A stretch of DNA of 64,000 nt from Rhizobium sp. ASV8 (GCF_016429255.1 NZ_JAELUG010000004.1:62001-126000); one strand, 5' to 3'; shown: positions 36,956 to 46,908, counted from the stretch's first letter. The notes: generated from the letters alone by a model not told the origin. Numbers and translations: made by a program.

Positions 36956-38191
36956 TCAGTCCTCGCCGTGATTGGCGATCATCATCGCTTCGAACGCCAG
37001 TCGTTCGGTCTTGCGCATGCGCTCGGATTCGGACTTCAACTGGCCGCAGGCGGCAAGAATGTCGCGGCCGCGCGGCGTGCGGATCGGTGAGGCGTAACCT
37101 GCCGAATTGATGAAATCGGCGAACTTTTCGATCTGCTCCCAGTCGGAACACTGGTAATTCGTGCCGGGCCAGGGATTGAAGGGGATGAGGTTGATCTTGG
37201 CCGGAACGCCCTTCAGGAGCTGGATCAGCCCCTTGGCATCCTCGAGGCTGTCGTTGACGCCCTTCAGCATCACATATTCGAAGGTAATGCGCCGCGCGTT
37301 CGAAAGGCCAGGATAGGCGCGGCAGGCGTCCATCAGCTCTTTCAGAGGATACTTCTTGTTGATCGGCACCAGCATGTCGCGCAGGTCGTCCCTGACGGCA
37401 TGCAGCGAGATCGCCAGCATGACGCCGATCTCCTCGCCGGTGCGGTAGATCTCAGGCACGACGCCCGAGGTCGAAAGCGTGATGCGTCGCTTCGAAAGCG
37501 ATAGACCGTCACCATCGGAGGCGATCAGCAGCGCCGTCTTGACGCTGTCGAAATTGTAGAGCGGCTCGCCCATGCCCATCATGACGATATTGCTGACCTT
37601 GCGTCCCTCAGCCGGCATGATCGTGCCCTGCGGCGCTTCACGATCCGGAAAATCGCCGAGGCGGTCGCGCGCCAGAAGCAGCTGCGACAGGATCTCTTCG
37701 GCCGTCAGGTTGCGCACGAGCCGCTGCGTGCCGGTGTGACAGAAGGAACAGGTGAGCGAACAGCCGACCTGGCTGGAAATGCAGAGCGTGCCGCGGCCCT
37801 CTTCCGGAATGTAGACGGTCTCGACCTCGACGGGACGGCCGGCGCCGCGCGGCGGATAGCGCAGCAGCCATTTGCGGGTGCCGTCGTTGGAGACCTGTTC
37901 CTCAACGATCTCGGGACGCGCAATGGTGAAATGCGTCTTCAGCATCTCGCGCATGTCCTTCGAGACATTTGCCATGGCGTCGAAATCCGAGACGCCGCGC
38001 ACATAGATCCAGTTCCAGAGCTGGCTGACGCGCATCTTGATCTGCTTGTCGGCAACGCCCTTTTCCTTGAGCGCCGCCGCCATTTCCTCACGCGTCAGGC
38101 CGATCAGCGACGGTTTTGGCGCAAGCTCGACCGGCTGCGACACGGGCATCGGCTTGAGCTTTGAGTGGGTTATGACATCAGTGGCGGACAT
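36956..38191 (-). CDS. rlmN: 23S rRNA (A2503-C2) and tRNA (A37-C2) methyltransferase
   Basis: This 411-residue radical SAM enzyme methylates C2 of A2503 in 23S rRNA and A37 in certain tRNAs. The 4Fe-4S cluster motif is [16 protein letters not shown]. The catalytic cysteine in the C-terminal [11 protein letters not shown]-like segment ([12 protein letters not shown]) and the MGMGEPLYN motif are present. Start 38191 ([11 protein letters not shown]) follows GGAAC; a frame 22 codons longer exists. Confidence 0.95.
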   Translation of the reverse strand: MSATDVITHSKLKPMPVSQPVELAPKPSLIGLTREEMAAALKEKGVADKQIKMRVSQLWNWIYVRGVSDFDAMANVSKDMREMLKTHFTIARPEIVEEQVSNDGTRKWLLRYPPRGAGRPVEVETVYIPEEGRGTLCISSQVGCSLTCSFCHTGTQRLVRNLTAEEILSQLLLARDRLGDFPDREAPQGTIMPAEGRKVSNIVMMGMGEPLYNFDSVKTALLIASDGDGLSLSKRRITLSTSGVVPEIYRTGEEIGVMLAISLHAVRDDLRDMLVPINKKYPLKELMDACRAYPGLSNARRITFEYVMLKGVNDSLEDAKGLIQLLKGVPAKINLIPFNPWPGTNYQCSDWEQIEKFADFINSAGYASPIRTPRGRDILAACGQLKSESERMRKTERLAFEAMMIANHGED

Positions 38192-38404
38192 AGGATCGTT
38201 CCAACGGTTCATATCGGCGATGCCGCAAAAGCTGACGAAAGCTGCGGATGCGGGCAACGCACGGAAATCTGAAGATTCATGCGGCGGCCGGGCAAGCTAT
38301 CTTCAAGCTGTCTGCCGGACACCTGCTATTGGCGCGGCCTTTAGCATTATTTTCCGCTCGCGTCATCCCTTTCCCTCAAAAGCAAAGAGTGGCCTCAAAA
38401 AGCG

Positions 38405-38431
38405 AAAGGCCGGTCGACATGACCGGCCTTA
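38405..38431 (-). terminator. Terminator downstream of ialB
   Basis: On the minus strand AAGGCCGGTC pairs with GACCGGCCTT around GACAT/ATGTC, followed by T-rich TTCGCTTTTTG. It lies 59 bases downstream of the ialB stop. Confidence 0.75.
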
Positions 38432-38489
38432 TTCATTGCGGTCGTGGCCACAGGAAGATCACATTATCGTGATCCGCCGATACCCGATC

Positions 38490-39041
38490 TTACTTGCAGC
38501 CTTCGATCTTCTTGAGAGCAGCGCTCACACCCTTCAGCGAATAGGTGTAGGACGTCGCCGTACCCTTCTTCGAAGTCGCCGTTACCTTCAGGGAATGGCC
38601 CGATTTCAGCGCCGCTACCAGCGCTGGCTCCTGTGCCGCATTTTCGACCCAGGCGCCCTTGTCCTTGGTGAACATCACAAAGGTCTTGTTGTCGATGACG
38701 ACGTTGACCTTGGAGTTCTCCTTCAGCGGATATCCCATCATCGCCTGCGGCTCATAGGAAATGTTCTGACCCGGACGCTGCGAGACGATGAAGAAGTTAT
38801 CGCCATGGTCGATGCCCGAAGGCGGCGACTTTACCGTCGGCACGGAGAGAACATAGCAGACCTTGCCGCCGGCAGACTGGTAGGAGTAGGCGCCCCAGGC
38901 GTCGAACTGCTGGATAGGCGTGGGAGCCGTGGGGGCTGCTGCAGCTGCCTGCGTCTGCTTCGGCTTCTTGGTCTGCGCGGACGCGATGCCGGTGCCGGCC
39001 AGAACGAGCGAGAGGGCGATTGCGAAGCTTTTTACAAACAT
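38490..39041 (-). CDS. Invasion-associated locus B (IalB) family protein
   Basis: This 183-residue protein has a signal peptide (MFVKSFAIALSLVLAGTGIASAQ) and then an IalB domain: FDAWGAYSYQSAGGKVCYVLS, FFIVSQRPGQNISYEPQAMMGYPL and SLKVTATSKKGT (read in parts). IalB was first found in Bartonella as an erythrocyte-invasion factor, but the family is widespread in rhizobia as a periplasmic or surface protein of unknown role. ATG 39041 starts the signal peptide; the frame extends 18 codons upstream without need. Confidence 0.9.
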   Translation of the reverse strand: MFVKSFAIALSLVLAGTGIASAQTKKPKQTQAAAAAPTAPTPIQQFDAWGAYSYQSAGGKVCYVLSVPTVKSPPSGIDHGDNFFIVSQRPGQNISYEPQAMMGYPLKENSKVNVVIDNKTFVMFTKDKGAWVENAAQEPALVAALKSGHSLKVTATSKKGTATSYTYSLKGVSAALKKIEGCK

Positions 39042-39374
39042 GTTTTCCTGCCGATTTTGTGCGGTCCAGAGCTCATGGCGATTCGATTGACGCACGCCTA
39101 TGCTCGTGAGCTGCCCTATTTTGACTTTATTCAGGTTACCAAACCGTCAACGGAGCGCTGACCTCTCTCGGCTCCGTTCCATTTCAATCCAGGTATTGAA
39201 CGGAGTTTGAAACGCATCAGAAGGAGTTGGAAAACCCGGATGATGAAGTACCACCCTACAGGTCAGATTTAAGACAGAAAGATTCGGGCAAGAATTTGAC
39301 CTCGCTAAAATCAGGGAGGCCTCATAAAGGTCTGGAAACCCGAGAGGAATCAGATCGCCCCCACAAAGCGGCCA
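39042..39374. other. Gap between ialB and ykvA-like gene
   Basis: These 333 bases contain the ialB promoter region (minus strand). No gene, repeat or structured RNA was recognised; short frames have no plausible product. Confidence 0.4.
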
Positions 39375-39764
39375 TCAAGCCGTCTTCATTGCCTCCGGCT
39401 CGCTCTCCAAAGCCCGGTCGGCGGCATCGTAATGCTCCTGGCGGATATGGCCCCTGATCATGCTGAAGGCGAGCGTCAGCACGGCCACATCGTCCGTGTA
39501 GCCGATGACGGCGAAAAAATCGGGGATGATGTCGACCGGCATGACGAAGTAGCCGAGCGCCGCCAGCAATATGCCGCGCACGCGGGTCGGCGTCTGCGGG
39601 TCGAGCGCGCAATAGAAAGCGGCCACGACATCGCGCGAAAAAGGGATGTGACGAGCCGCCTTTCGCAAGGTCGGCCAGAATTTGCTGCGCACCGATTTTT
39701 CCTGCTTCTTCTGGGTCTCTTCATCACCAGGCATCAGGATTTCCCCGTACTTGATGTCATCCAT
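39375..39764 (-). CDS. YkvA family (DUF1232) protein
   Basis: This 129-residue protein contains the DUF1232 domain: VAAFYCALDPQTPTRVRGIL, then ALGYFVMPVDIIPDFFAVIGYTDD with the conserved P-x-D-x-I-P-D and D-D motifs, and a C-terminal helix. It is likely membrane-associated; the function is unknown. ATG 39764 follows AGAGG; a frame 15 codons longer exists. It is followed downstream of the pterin dehydratase gene on the same strand. Confidence 0.9.
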   Translation of the reverse strand: MDDIKYGEILMPGDEETQKKQEKSVRSKFWPTLRKAARHIPFSRDVVAAFYCALDPQTPTRVRGILLAALGYFVMPVDIIPDFFAVIGYTDDVAVLTLAFSMIRGHIRQEHYDAADRALESEPEAMKTA

Positions 39765-39830
39765 TCCATTTACCTCTACTCGTGCCGGTCGCCCGGACCG
39801 TGTAAACATATGGTGATCGTGGATCCCGAT

Positions 39831-40136
39831 TCAATCGAGCCGGCGCAGAGCCGCCCTCTCCATCGCCTTCGCCATCTTGATGTCGTGGTCGGTCAGGCCA
39901 CCGACGTCATGCGTCGTCAGCTTCACTTCGACGCGGGAATAGACGTTGAACCATTCGGGGTGATGATTGAACTTCTCCGCCGCGAGTGCAGCCTCGGTCA
40001 TGAAACCGAAGGCCTCGACGAAGCTGCGGAACTTGAAGGTCTTCGAAATGGAAAGGCCATCGGCCGCAAGCGCCCAGCCTGAAAGCTCGGCAAGATTTTC
40101 TTCGATTGCTGCCGGGTTCAGCTTCTCGTATTTCAT
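39831..40136 (-). CDS. phhB: Pterin-4a-carbinolamine dehydratase
   Basis: This 101-residue enzyme dehydrates 4a-hydroxytetrahydrobiopterin after aromatic amino acid hydroxylation and may have other roles in rhizobia. The active-site signature [19 protein letters not shown] and [15 protein letters not shown] is complete. The gene symbol is given by family; no phenylalanine hydroxylase gene is nearby. The next gene upstream, the phosphatase, is divergent. Confidence 0.93.
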   Translation of the reverse strand: MKYEKLNPAAIEENLAELSGWALAADGLSISKTFKFRSFVEAFGFMTEAALAAEKFNHHPEWFNVYSRVEVKLTTHDVGGLTDHDIKMAKAMERAALRRLD

Positions 40137-40229
40137 GATAGATCACTCCTCTCTGGAGCGGTTCACTCCTCTTGGAATATCCGAACCGCTCGGCTTTATC
40201 GTTTCACGCAATTCCGGACGAAAAATAGC

Positions 40230-40712
40230 ATGGATCGCCATAGGGTACTTTTCGTCTGCGCCGGCAATATCTGCCGCTCGCCCCTTGCCGAAGGCATCTT
40301 CCGGCATCTGGTAGAGCAGGCCGGCCGCTCATCGGAATTTGAGATCGATTCTGCCGGCACCGGCGGCTGGCATCAGGGCGAGCCCCCCGACCGCCGCTCG
40401 ATCGCCGTTGCGGCCGGACACGGCGTGGATATTTCCAACCAACGCGCTCGCCGCATCGCATCAGACGATTTCGGCAGGTTCGATCTGATCCTGGCAATGG
40501 ATCAAGACAATTTGAAGAACTTGCGCAAGGTGGCGCCCGCCGACACACTCGGCAGGCTATACCTCTTCAATGCCTTAGCGCTCGGCAGCAACAGGGATAT
40601 TCCCGATCCCTATTACGGCAGCCGCGAGGATTTCGAGGCCGTCTACACCATGCTCTTGGCTGGCTGCAGCGCACTGTTGCCCAAGGCCGGGAAAGCGCTG
40701 CGGGACTCGTGA
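40230..40712 (+). CDS. Low-molecular-weight protein-tyrosine phosphatase
   Basis: This 160-residue phosphatase has the P-loop FVCAGNICRSPLAEG with the CX5R nucleophile motif near the N-terminus and the general acid aspartate in IPDPYYGSREDFEAVY. In bacteria such enzymes act on tyrosine kinases of exopolysaccharide synthesis or on arginine phosphate; no kinase gene is near. The last 70 bases overlap the 3' end of thpR on the other strand. Confidence 0.93.
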   Translation: MDRHRVLFVCAGNICRSPLAEGIFRHLVEQAGRSSEFEIDSAGTGGWHQGEPPDRRSIAVAAGHGVDISNQRARRIASDDFGRFDLILAMDQDNLKNLRKVAPADTLGRLYLFNALALGSNRDIPDPYYGSREDFEAVYTMLLAGCSALLPKAGKALRDS

Positions 40713-41239
40713 AGCGGGAATATCTCTTCGGTGAGATACGGGCCGCCGCCAACCGATTCGCGAGAGGACAGAAGCACGAACCGTCCGACCGTGAATGGCT
40801 GGGTATAGAAATTGCCGCGGCCGGAGAGATAGTGCACGACATCGTCGACCCGCGAGGATTTCAGCCTGGCGAGCGTGACGTGCGGCGTGAACTTGCGAGG
40901 ATCGGGCTGCAGGCCGATACGCTGGCAGATGCGCTCGATCTCACCTTGCAGCGCGAACATATCCGGTGACTGCGAGACCCCGGCCCAAACCGAATGCGGT
41001 TTTTTGGAACCGAAGGAACCGATGCCCTCCAGCCGCAGCTGGAACTCAGGGCGATCTATCCGGTCCAGCCGGTCGACGATCTCATCCGCCGTGCGGCCAT
41101 CGACATCGCCGATGAAGCGCAAAGTGATGTGATAATTTTCAACGTCGATCCACCTGGCTCCCGGGAGACCACCGCGCAACAATGACAGGCTCATGGCCGC
41201 GTTGCGCGGAATTTCGAGGGCGGTAAAAAGTCTCGGCAT
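40643..41239 (-). CDS. thpR: RNA 2',3'-cyclic phosphodiesterase
   Basis: This 198-residue 2H-phosphoesterase opens 2',3'-cyclic phosphates of RNA ends. Both HxTx-type motifs are present: NYHITLRFIGD and TPHVTLARLK. The start at 41239 (MPRLFTALEIP) is the family N-terminus; a longer frame exists to 41284. The C-terminal 23 codons lie inside the 3' end of the phosphatase gene on the opposite strand. Confidence 0.93.
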   Translation of the reverse strand: MPRLFTALEIPRNAAMSLSLLRGGLPGARWIDVENYHITLRFIGDVDGRTADEIVDRLDRIDRPEFQLRLEGIGSFGSKKPHSVWAGVSQSPDMFALQGEIERICQRIGLQPDPRKFTPHVTLARLKSSRVDDVVHYLSGRGNFYTQPFTVGRFVLLSSRESVGGGPYLTEEIFPLHESRSAFPALGNSALQPAKSMV

Positions 41240-41307
41240 GACGAGCACTCCCCGAATCTCTTGCAGGTATAAGCAGGGAATCACGCATTTGCAGTCGGTG
41301 CAAGCAT

Positions 41308-41958
41308 CTATTTCGCACCTGCGTCAATCATCCCTACAAACTTGATAACGGCCGGTAAGATACGCTCGACCATGACATCGACACCCCTGGGGTTCGGATG
41401 CATGCCGTCGGCGAGCTGTAGATCCGCCTGGGCGGCGACGCCGTCAAGGAAGAACGGATAGAGCGCAAGCTGGTATTTTTCGGCCAGACGCTTGTAGATC
41501 GGATTGAATTTCTCGGCATAGTCCGGCCCCATGTTCGGCGGCGCCAGCATGCCGGCGAGGAAGATCGGGATCTTCCTTTCCTTCAACCGCTCGATCATCG
41601 TTTCCAGGTTCTTCTCCGTCTGCTCCGGCGGTATCCCGCGAAGCGCGTCATTGGCGCCAAGCTCAAGGATCACGCCGTCCGTGCCGTCAGGCACCGACCA
41701 ATCGATGCGCGAAAGCCCGCCGGATGTCGTATCTCCCGACACGCCGGCATCGGCCACGGTCATGTCCAACCCCTTCGCCTTCAAGGCAGCCTCCAGTTTG
41801 GCGGGAAAGCCATCGCCCGGCGGCAACTGATAGCCGGCCATCAGACTATCGCCGAAGCCGACGAGCTGAATGGTTCGGGCCTCGGCGGCGCCCGCCGCGC
41901 CAAACAAAAGACTGAAAGTGATGACAGCGAAGTGAAACGCAGCAACTTTAAAACTCAT
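41308..41958 (-). CDS. SGNH/GDSL arylesterase (TesA-like)
   Basis: This 216-residue exported esterase starts with a signal peptide (FHFAVITFSLLFGAAGAAEA) and has block I GFGDSLMAGYQLPPG with the serine nucleophile, block III GANDALRG and the Asp-x-x-His block V DGMHPNPRG. It belongs to the TesA (thioesterase I/lysophospholipase L1) family and is periplasmic. It is divergent from the ABC transporter genes, a common pairing (tesA next to ybbA/ybbP). Confidence 0.93.
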   Translation of the reverse strand: MSFKVAAFHFAVITFSLLFGAAGAAEARTIQLVGFGDSLMAGYQLPPGDGFPAKLEAALKAKGLDMTVADAGVSGDTTSGGLSRIDWSVPDGTDGVILELGANDALRGIPPEQTEKNLETMIERLKERKIPIFLAGMLAPPNMGPDYAEKFNPIYKRLAEKYQLALYPFFLDGVAAQADLQLADGMHPNPRGVDVMVERILPAVIKFVGMIDAGAK

Positions 41959-42040
41959 GATCCATTCCCTAAATTCGCTGCTCGGGCCAAATCGCGCCCG
42001 CCATTATCTCTGATGCTCACTGATATATAGGGCGTTCGCA

Positions 42041-42751
42041 TTGGCAAAAACCATCATCGAGCTGAAGAAGGCAGATTTGACACTCGGCAATGCTGCCGCG
42101 TCAGTCCATGTGCTGAAGGATATCGACCTCACCATCATGGAGGGTGAGGCGGTCGGAATCGTCGGTCCCTCCGGCTCCGGCAAGTCGACGCTGCTGATGG
42201 TGCTGGCCGGCCTCGAGAAGCTCGATAGCGGCGAGCTTCTGATCAGCGATACGCCGCTGCACAGCCTGAGCGAAGATCGCATCGCCGATTTCCGCGGCCG
42301 CAATATCGGCATTGTCTTCCAGTCATTCCACCTCATCGCCAATATGACGGCGCTGGAAAACGTCGCGGTTCCACTGGAGCTTGCCAATACCAGGGACGCC
42401 TTCGATATCGCCCGGCGCGAGCTCGAAGCCGTGGGGCTGGGCGAGCGGCTCAATCACTATCCCGGCCAGTTGTCCGGCGGCGAGCAGCAGCGCGTGGCGA
42501 TCGCCCGCGCCCTTGCGCCTTCGCCCGCCGTTCTCATCGCCGACGAACCGACAGGCAATCTCGACACCGATACCGGGCGCCAGATCGCCGACCTGCTGTT
42601 CGCCCAGCAGGCCGAGCGCGGCACGACCATGCTGCTCGTCACACACGATCCGGCACTTGCCGCGCGCTGCTCGCGCCAGATTCGCGTCCGCTCCGGTGAA
42701 ATCGAGAATGACAGCGCTCAGCCACGCGTCAATCAGGCGGCCATCGCGTGA
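42041..42751 (+). CDS. ABC transporter ATP-binding protein, YbbA-like
   Basis: This 236-residue ATPase has Walker A GPSGSGKSTLL, the Q-loop in IVFQSFHLI, the signature LSGGEQQRVAIARAL and Walker B VLIADEPTGNLD. It belongs to the LolD/MacB/YbbA group of ATPases that pair with FtsX-type permeases. The start codon is TTG with AGGG upstream. Its stop overlaps the GTG of the permease gene (GTGA). The location divergent from the tesA-like gene matches the ybbA-ybbP locus; the substrate is unknown. Confidence 0.93.
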   Translation: MAKTIIELKKADLTLGNAAASVHVLKDIDLTIMEGEAVGIVGPSGSGKSTLLMVLAGLEKLDSGELLISDTPLHSLSEDRIADFRGRNIGIVFQSFHLIANMTALENVAVPLELANTRDAFDIARRELEAVGLGERLNHYPGQLSGGEQQRVAIARALAPSPAVLIADEPTGNLDTDTGRQIADLLFAQQAERGTTMLLVTHDPALAARCSRQIRVRSGEIENDSAQPRVNQAAIA

Positions 42752-45297
42752 CGAGTGCGGCACGAATGCGACTGTCACTCGCCTTCCGTCTTGCCTTGCG
42801 CGAACTGCGCGGTGGCCTTGGCGGCTTTTACATTTTCCTTGCCTGCATCGCGCTCGGCACCGGCGCTATTGCCGCCGTCAACTCCGTGTCGCGCTCGATC
42901 ACCGATGCGATCTCGACCCAGGGACAATCGCTGCTGGCGGGTGACGTTCGTTTCGAGTTGCGCAATCGCGAGGCAACGCCTGAGGAACTCGCCTTTCTGC
43001 AAGGCCTCGGCAAGCTCTCACGCTCGACCAATCTGCGCTCGATGTCCCGCCTGCCCGACGGCTCCGACCAGGCATTGGTCGAGGTCAAGGCGGTTGATGA
43101 CGCCTATCCACTCTACGGCACCTTTGAAGCCGATCCCAACCAGCCGATCTCGGCTCTGCTCGCCACCAAGGATGGCGGCTATGGCGCCGTCGTCGCCCCG
43201 TTGCTGCTCGAACGCCTGAACCTCAAGGTCGGCGACGACCTGCTGCTCGGCAATGCGAAGCTGCACATATCAGGCACCATCAAGAATGAACCGGACGCTG
43301 TCTCCGAAGGTTTCGGCTTCGCTCCGCGCCTGCTCACCAGCCGCGAGGCGCTGACGGCTTCCGGCCTGATTACAACGGGCAGCCTCGTCGAGCAGGCCTA
43401 CAGGATCCGCATGGACGATCCTGCGAGCGGCCTGAGCAACATCGGCGATCGCGCTAAAGCCGCCTTCCCGCAGGCCGGCTGGTCGATCCGCACCAGCGCC
43501 CGCGCCGCTCCCGAACTTGCCGACAACGTGACGCGCTTCTCGCAGTTCCTGACGTTGGTCGGGCTGGCTGCGCTCATCGTCGGCGGCGTGGGCGTCGCAA
43601 ACGCCGTGCGCGCCTTCCTTGATTCGAAGCGCACCACCATCGCCACCTTCAAATGCCTCGGCGCTCCGGCCTTCGTCGTCGTGCTGATCTATCTCATCCA
43701 GATCGCCGTCATCGCGCTTGCCGGCGTCGCCATCGGCTTGGTTCTCGGCGCCATCGCGCCCATCATCGCTTCGCAGTTCATGGCGGAATTCCTGCCGATA
43801 TCGACGGCGCCGCGGCTCTATCCCGGCCCATTGGCGCTGGCAGCCGTGTTCGGGCTGCTGACGACGCTTGCCTTTGCCATTCCGCCGCTCGGCCATGCCC
43901 GAGAAGTACCGGCAACCGCGCTCTTCCGCGAACAGGGCTTCGAGACGCGCCGCCTGCCCGGCTGGCCTTATCTGCTTGCCGCTGGCCTGCTGATGGCAGC
44001 GCTTGCGGCTTTGGCGATCGTCACCGCCTATGACCGCTTCATCGCCATCGTCTTCGTCGTCTCGATCGCCGCCGCTTTCGTCGTGCTGCGCGTCGTCGCA
44101 GCCCTGCTCTCCTGGCTTGCGCGCCGCAGTCCGCGCGTGCGCTCGCCGGCCCTGCGGCTGGCGATCGGCAATATCCATCGCCCGGGCGCGCTCACCTCAT
44201 CGGTCGTGCTGTCGCTCGGCCTCGGCCTGGCGCTGCTGGTAACCCTGACATTGATTGACGGCAACATGCGCAGCGAACTCATGGGACGCATGAGCGAGAA
44301 GGCGCCGAATTTCTTCTTCGTCGATATCCAGGGGCCGGAACTCGAGGGCTTCCGCAAGATCGTCCTCAACGAGGATCCCAAGGGTAAACTCGTCGAAGCG
44401 CCGATGCTGCGCGGCCGGATCGTCGCCTTCAACGGCGAGGATGTCACCAAGATGAAAGTGCCGGCCGCGGGGCAATGGGTGCTGCGCGGCGATCGCGGCA
44501 TCACCTACGCCGAAACAGTGCCGGAAAACGCATCGGTCACCGAAGGCAAATGGTGGGACAAGGACTATGGCGGCGAGCCGCTGGTGTCCTTTTCGGAAGA
44601 AGAAGGCAAGGCGCTTGGCCTGAAGCTTGGCGACAAAGTCACCGTCAACGTACTCGGCCGCAATATTACCGCCAAGATCGCCAGCTTCCGCAAGGTGCAA
44701 TGGCAGTCGCTGTCCATCAATTTCGTGATGATCTTCTCGCCAAACACCTTTAAGGGCGCGCCGCACGCCTGGCTTGCGACCCTGACGGATACCTCCGCGA
44801 CCTCGGAGCAGGAAGCGGCAATTCTCAGGAAAGTCACCAACGCCTACCCGACCATAACAAGCGTCCGCGTCAAGGATGCCCTCGATGTCGTCAACACGCT
44901 GGTAGGACAGCTCGCAACGGCGATCCGCGCCGCCGCCTCGGTCGCACTCATCGCCTCGGTGCTGGTGCTGGCCGGTGCACTGGCGGCCGGAAACCGTGCC
45001 CGCACCCATGATGCCGTCATTCTCAAAACGCTCGGCGCAACCCGGGCGATGCTGATTCGCGCCTTCAGCTACGAATATCTGATCCTGGGTGCCGCGACCG
45101 CGATCTTCGCATTGATCGCCGGTTCCGCCTCCGCCTGGTATATCGTCAGCCGCATCATGAAGCTGCCTTCCACCTTCATGCCCGATGTCGCGCTCTCCAC
45201 CCTCGTCATCGCCCTGGTGCTGACGGTCGGGATCGGACTCATCGGCACATGGCGCATCCTGGGTCAGAAAGCGGCACCCGTTCTGCGTGAGCTATGA
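42748..45297 (+). CDS. FtsX-type ABC transporter permease, YbbP-like
   Basis: This 849-residue membrane protein starts with a GTG overlapping the ATPase stop. It has an N-terminal helix (GGFYIFLACIALGTGAIAAV), a large periplasmic MacB-like domain, a cluster of helices at about 265-415 and 430-520, a second periplasmic domain, and a C-terminal FtsX domain with three helices (about 730-845). This is the duplicated layout of YbbP. The transporter probably moves a lipid or hydrophobic compound across the envelope; the substrate is unknown. Confidence 0.93.
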   Translation: MTSAARMRLSLAFRLALRELRGGLGGFYIFLACIALGTGAIAAVNSVSRSITDAISTQGQSLLAGDVRFELRNREATPEELAFLQGLGKLSRSTNLRSMSRLPDGSDQALVEVKAVDDAYPLYGTFEADPNQPISALLATKDGGYGAVVAPLLLERLNLKVGDDLLLGNAKLHISGTIKNEPDAVSEGFGFAPRLLTSREALTASGLITTGSLVEQAYRIRMDDPASGLSNIGDRAKAAFPQAGWSIRTSARAAPELADNVTRFSQFLTLVGLAALIVGGVGVANAVRAFLDSKRTTIATFKCLGAPAFVVVLIYLIQIAVIALAGVAIGLVLGAIAPIIASQFMAEFLPISTAPRLYPGPLALAAVFGLLTTLAFAIPPLGHAREVPATALFREQGFETRRLPGWPYLLAAGLLMAALAALAIVTAYDRFIAIVFVVSIAAAFVVLRVVAALLSWLARRSPRVRSPALRLAIGNIHRPGALTSSVVLSLGLGLALLVTLTLIDGNMRSELMGRMSEKAPNFFFVDIQGPELEGFRKIVLNEDPKGKLVEAPMLRGRIVAFNGEDVTKMKVPAAGQWVLRGDRGITYAETVPENASVTEGKWWDKDYGGEPLVSFSEEEGKALGLKLGDKVTVNVLGRNITAKIASFRKVQWQSLSINFVMIFSPNTFKGAPHAWLATLTDTSATSEQEAAILRKVTNAYPTITSVRVKDALDVVNTLVGQLATAIRAAASVALIASVLVLAGALAAGNRARTHDAVILKTLGATRAMLIRAFSYEYLILGAATAIFALIAGSASAWYIVSRIMKLPSTFMPDVALSTLVIALVLTVGIGLIGTWRILGQKAAPVLREL

Positions 45298-45493
45298 ATT
45301 CTCCTCGCGGATTAACCGAACGCCGCGAAAACGGCGCGATATTACATCGATTTAACATCGGTCAGGCCGCTTGACCCTTGTCTACAAGGCCTGAAAGCCT
45401 CATATTCTGTGCAGGCATGCTGGAGCTCCGCAGCGGCGCCTGGGCCTGAATGGCCCGACACCGTTCCCAAATCGGAGCTTGAAAGAGGAAAAC

Positions 45494-46234
45494 ATGGCTG
45501 ACTTTCGCAATTACCAAAACCGGGCGCAGAGCGGTGCGCAATCGGGTGCGATGATAGACGAGGGCCTTCGAGCCTACATGCTCAAGGTCTATAACCTGAT
45601 GGCGCTGGGTCTGGCGATCACGGGTGTTGCCGCTTATCTCGCTTTCTCTCTGGCTTTCGCAAACGGACAGATCACGGCTTTCGGCCAGGCGATCTATCTC
45701 AGCCCGCTGAAGTGGGTTGTCATTCTCGCTCCGCTGGCGATGGTCTTCTTCCTGAGCTTCAGGATCAACCGCATGAGCGTGGCCGCCGCGACGACGACCT
45801 TCTGGGTCTACGCCGCGCTGGTGGGCCTGTCGCTGTCGTCGATCTTCATCATCTACACCGGCCAGAGCGTCGTGCAGACCTTCTTCGTGACAGCCGCCTC
45901 CTTCGGCGCGCTGTCGCTCTACGGCTACACGACCAAGCGTGATCTCTCGGCGATGGGCTCGTTCCTGATGATGGGTCTCTTCGGCCTGATCATCGCGTCG
46001 CTGGTCAACATCTTCCTGGCTTCGTCCGCCATGCAGTTCGCCATCTCGGTGATCGGCGTGCTGATCTTCGCGGGCCTCACCGCCTACGATACGCAGCGGA
46101 TCAAGGAAATGTACTACGATGCCGATGATGCAACCGTGGCTGGCCGCAAGGCGATCATGGGTGCCCTGTCGCTCTACCTGGACTTCATCAACCTGTTCAT
46201 GTTCCTGCTGCGTTTCATGGGCAACCGCAACTAA
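45494..46234 (+). CDS. Bax inhibitor-1/YccA family protein
   Basis: This 246-residue inner-membrane protein has seven hydrophobic segments and the family motifs RAYMLKVYNLMALGLAITG and AYDTQRIKEMYYD near the C-terminus, which carries the pH-sensing di-aspartyl-type region. Members leak Ca2+ or interact with FtsH. ATG 45494 follows AGAGGAAAAC. A strong terminator follows. Confidence 0.94.
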   Translation: MADFRNYQNRAQSGAQSGAMIDEGLRAYMLKVYNLMALGLAITGVAAYLAFSLAFANGQITAFGQAIYLSPLKWVVILAPLAMVFFLSFRINRMSVAAATTTFWVYAALVGLSLSSIFIIYTGQSVVQTFFVTAASFGALSLYGYTTKRDLSAMGSFLMMGLFGLIIASLVNIFLASSAMQFAISVIGVLIFAGLTAYDTQRIKEMYYDADDATVAGRKAIMGALSLYLDFINLFMFLLRFMGNRN

Positions 46235-46255
46235 GCGCAACTCGAATAACGATCG

Positions 46256-46283
46256 AAAAGGCGGCTCCGGCCGCCTTTTTGTT
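46256..46283 (+). terminator. Rho-independent terminator of the Bax-inhibitor-1 gene
   Basis: AAAAGGCGGC pairs with GCCGCCTTTT around TCCG, followed by TTGTTTG, 21 bases after the stop. Confidence 0.9.
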
Positions 46284-46350
46284 TGCCTGATAAAGAGGCC
46301 TGCGATTTGATGGCAGCCATCGCCACAGCACATCAGGCAGCAAGAAACAC

Positions 46351-46908
46351 ATGTCCGTCCGCCTCCGCAGCGCAACCTTAGACGACCTGCCCCACATAAC
46401 CGCCATCTACCGCGATTCCGTGCTGAACGGCACGGCAAGCTACGAGATCGCTCCTCCAAGCGAAGAGGAGATGGCAGGCCGCTTTCGCGCGATCCAGGAA
46501 AAAGCTTACCCCTATATCGTCGCCGAGGATGCGGAGGGAACATTCCTCGGCTATGCCTATGCCTCGTCCTTCCGCACGCGTCCGGCCTATCGCTGGATGG
46601 TGGAGGATTCGATCTACCTTGCTCCGGAGGCCCGCGGACGAGGGATCGGCAAGCTGCTGCTGAACGCCTTGGTGGAAAGCTGTCAGACGCTGGGTTTTCG
46701 CCAGATGGTCGCCGTTATCGGCGGTGCGCATCCAGCCTCCGTCGCCTTGCATCGAGCCGCAGGATTTGCCGAAATCGGACTGCTCAAAGGCACGGGCTAC
46801 AAGCATGGCCGGTGGCTGGATACGATGCTGATGCAGAAGGCGCTCGGCCACGGTGCGGAGAACGACCCCGACCCGAGCGTTTATCCTGGGACGCTGTTTG
46901 AGGGTTAG
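46351..46908 (+). CDS. GNAT acetyltransferase, phosphinothricin acetyltransferase-like
   Basis: This 185-residue GNAT protein has the Pat/MddA pattern: LPHITAIYRDSVLNGTASYE, YAYASSFRTRPAYRWMVEDSIYL, the acetyl-CoA loop APEARGRGIGKLLLNALVE and the C-terminal KHGRWLDTMLMQKALG. Enzymes of this group acetylate methionine sulfone/sulfoximine or phosphinothricin; the natural substrate is inferred. Confidence 0.92.
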   Translation: MSVRLRSATLDDLPHITAIYRDSVLNGTASYEIAPPSEEEMAGRFRAIQEKAYPYIVAEDAEGTFLGYAYASSFRTRPAYRWMVEDSIYLAPEARGRGIGKLLLNALVESCQTLGFRQMVAVIGGAHPASVALHRAAGFAEIGLLKGTGYKHGRWLDTMLMQKALGHGAENDPDPSVYPGTLFEG

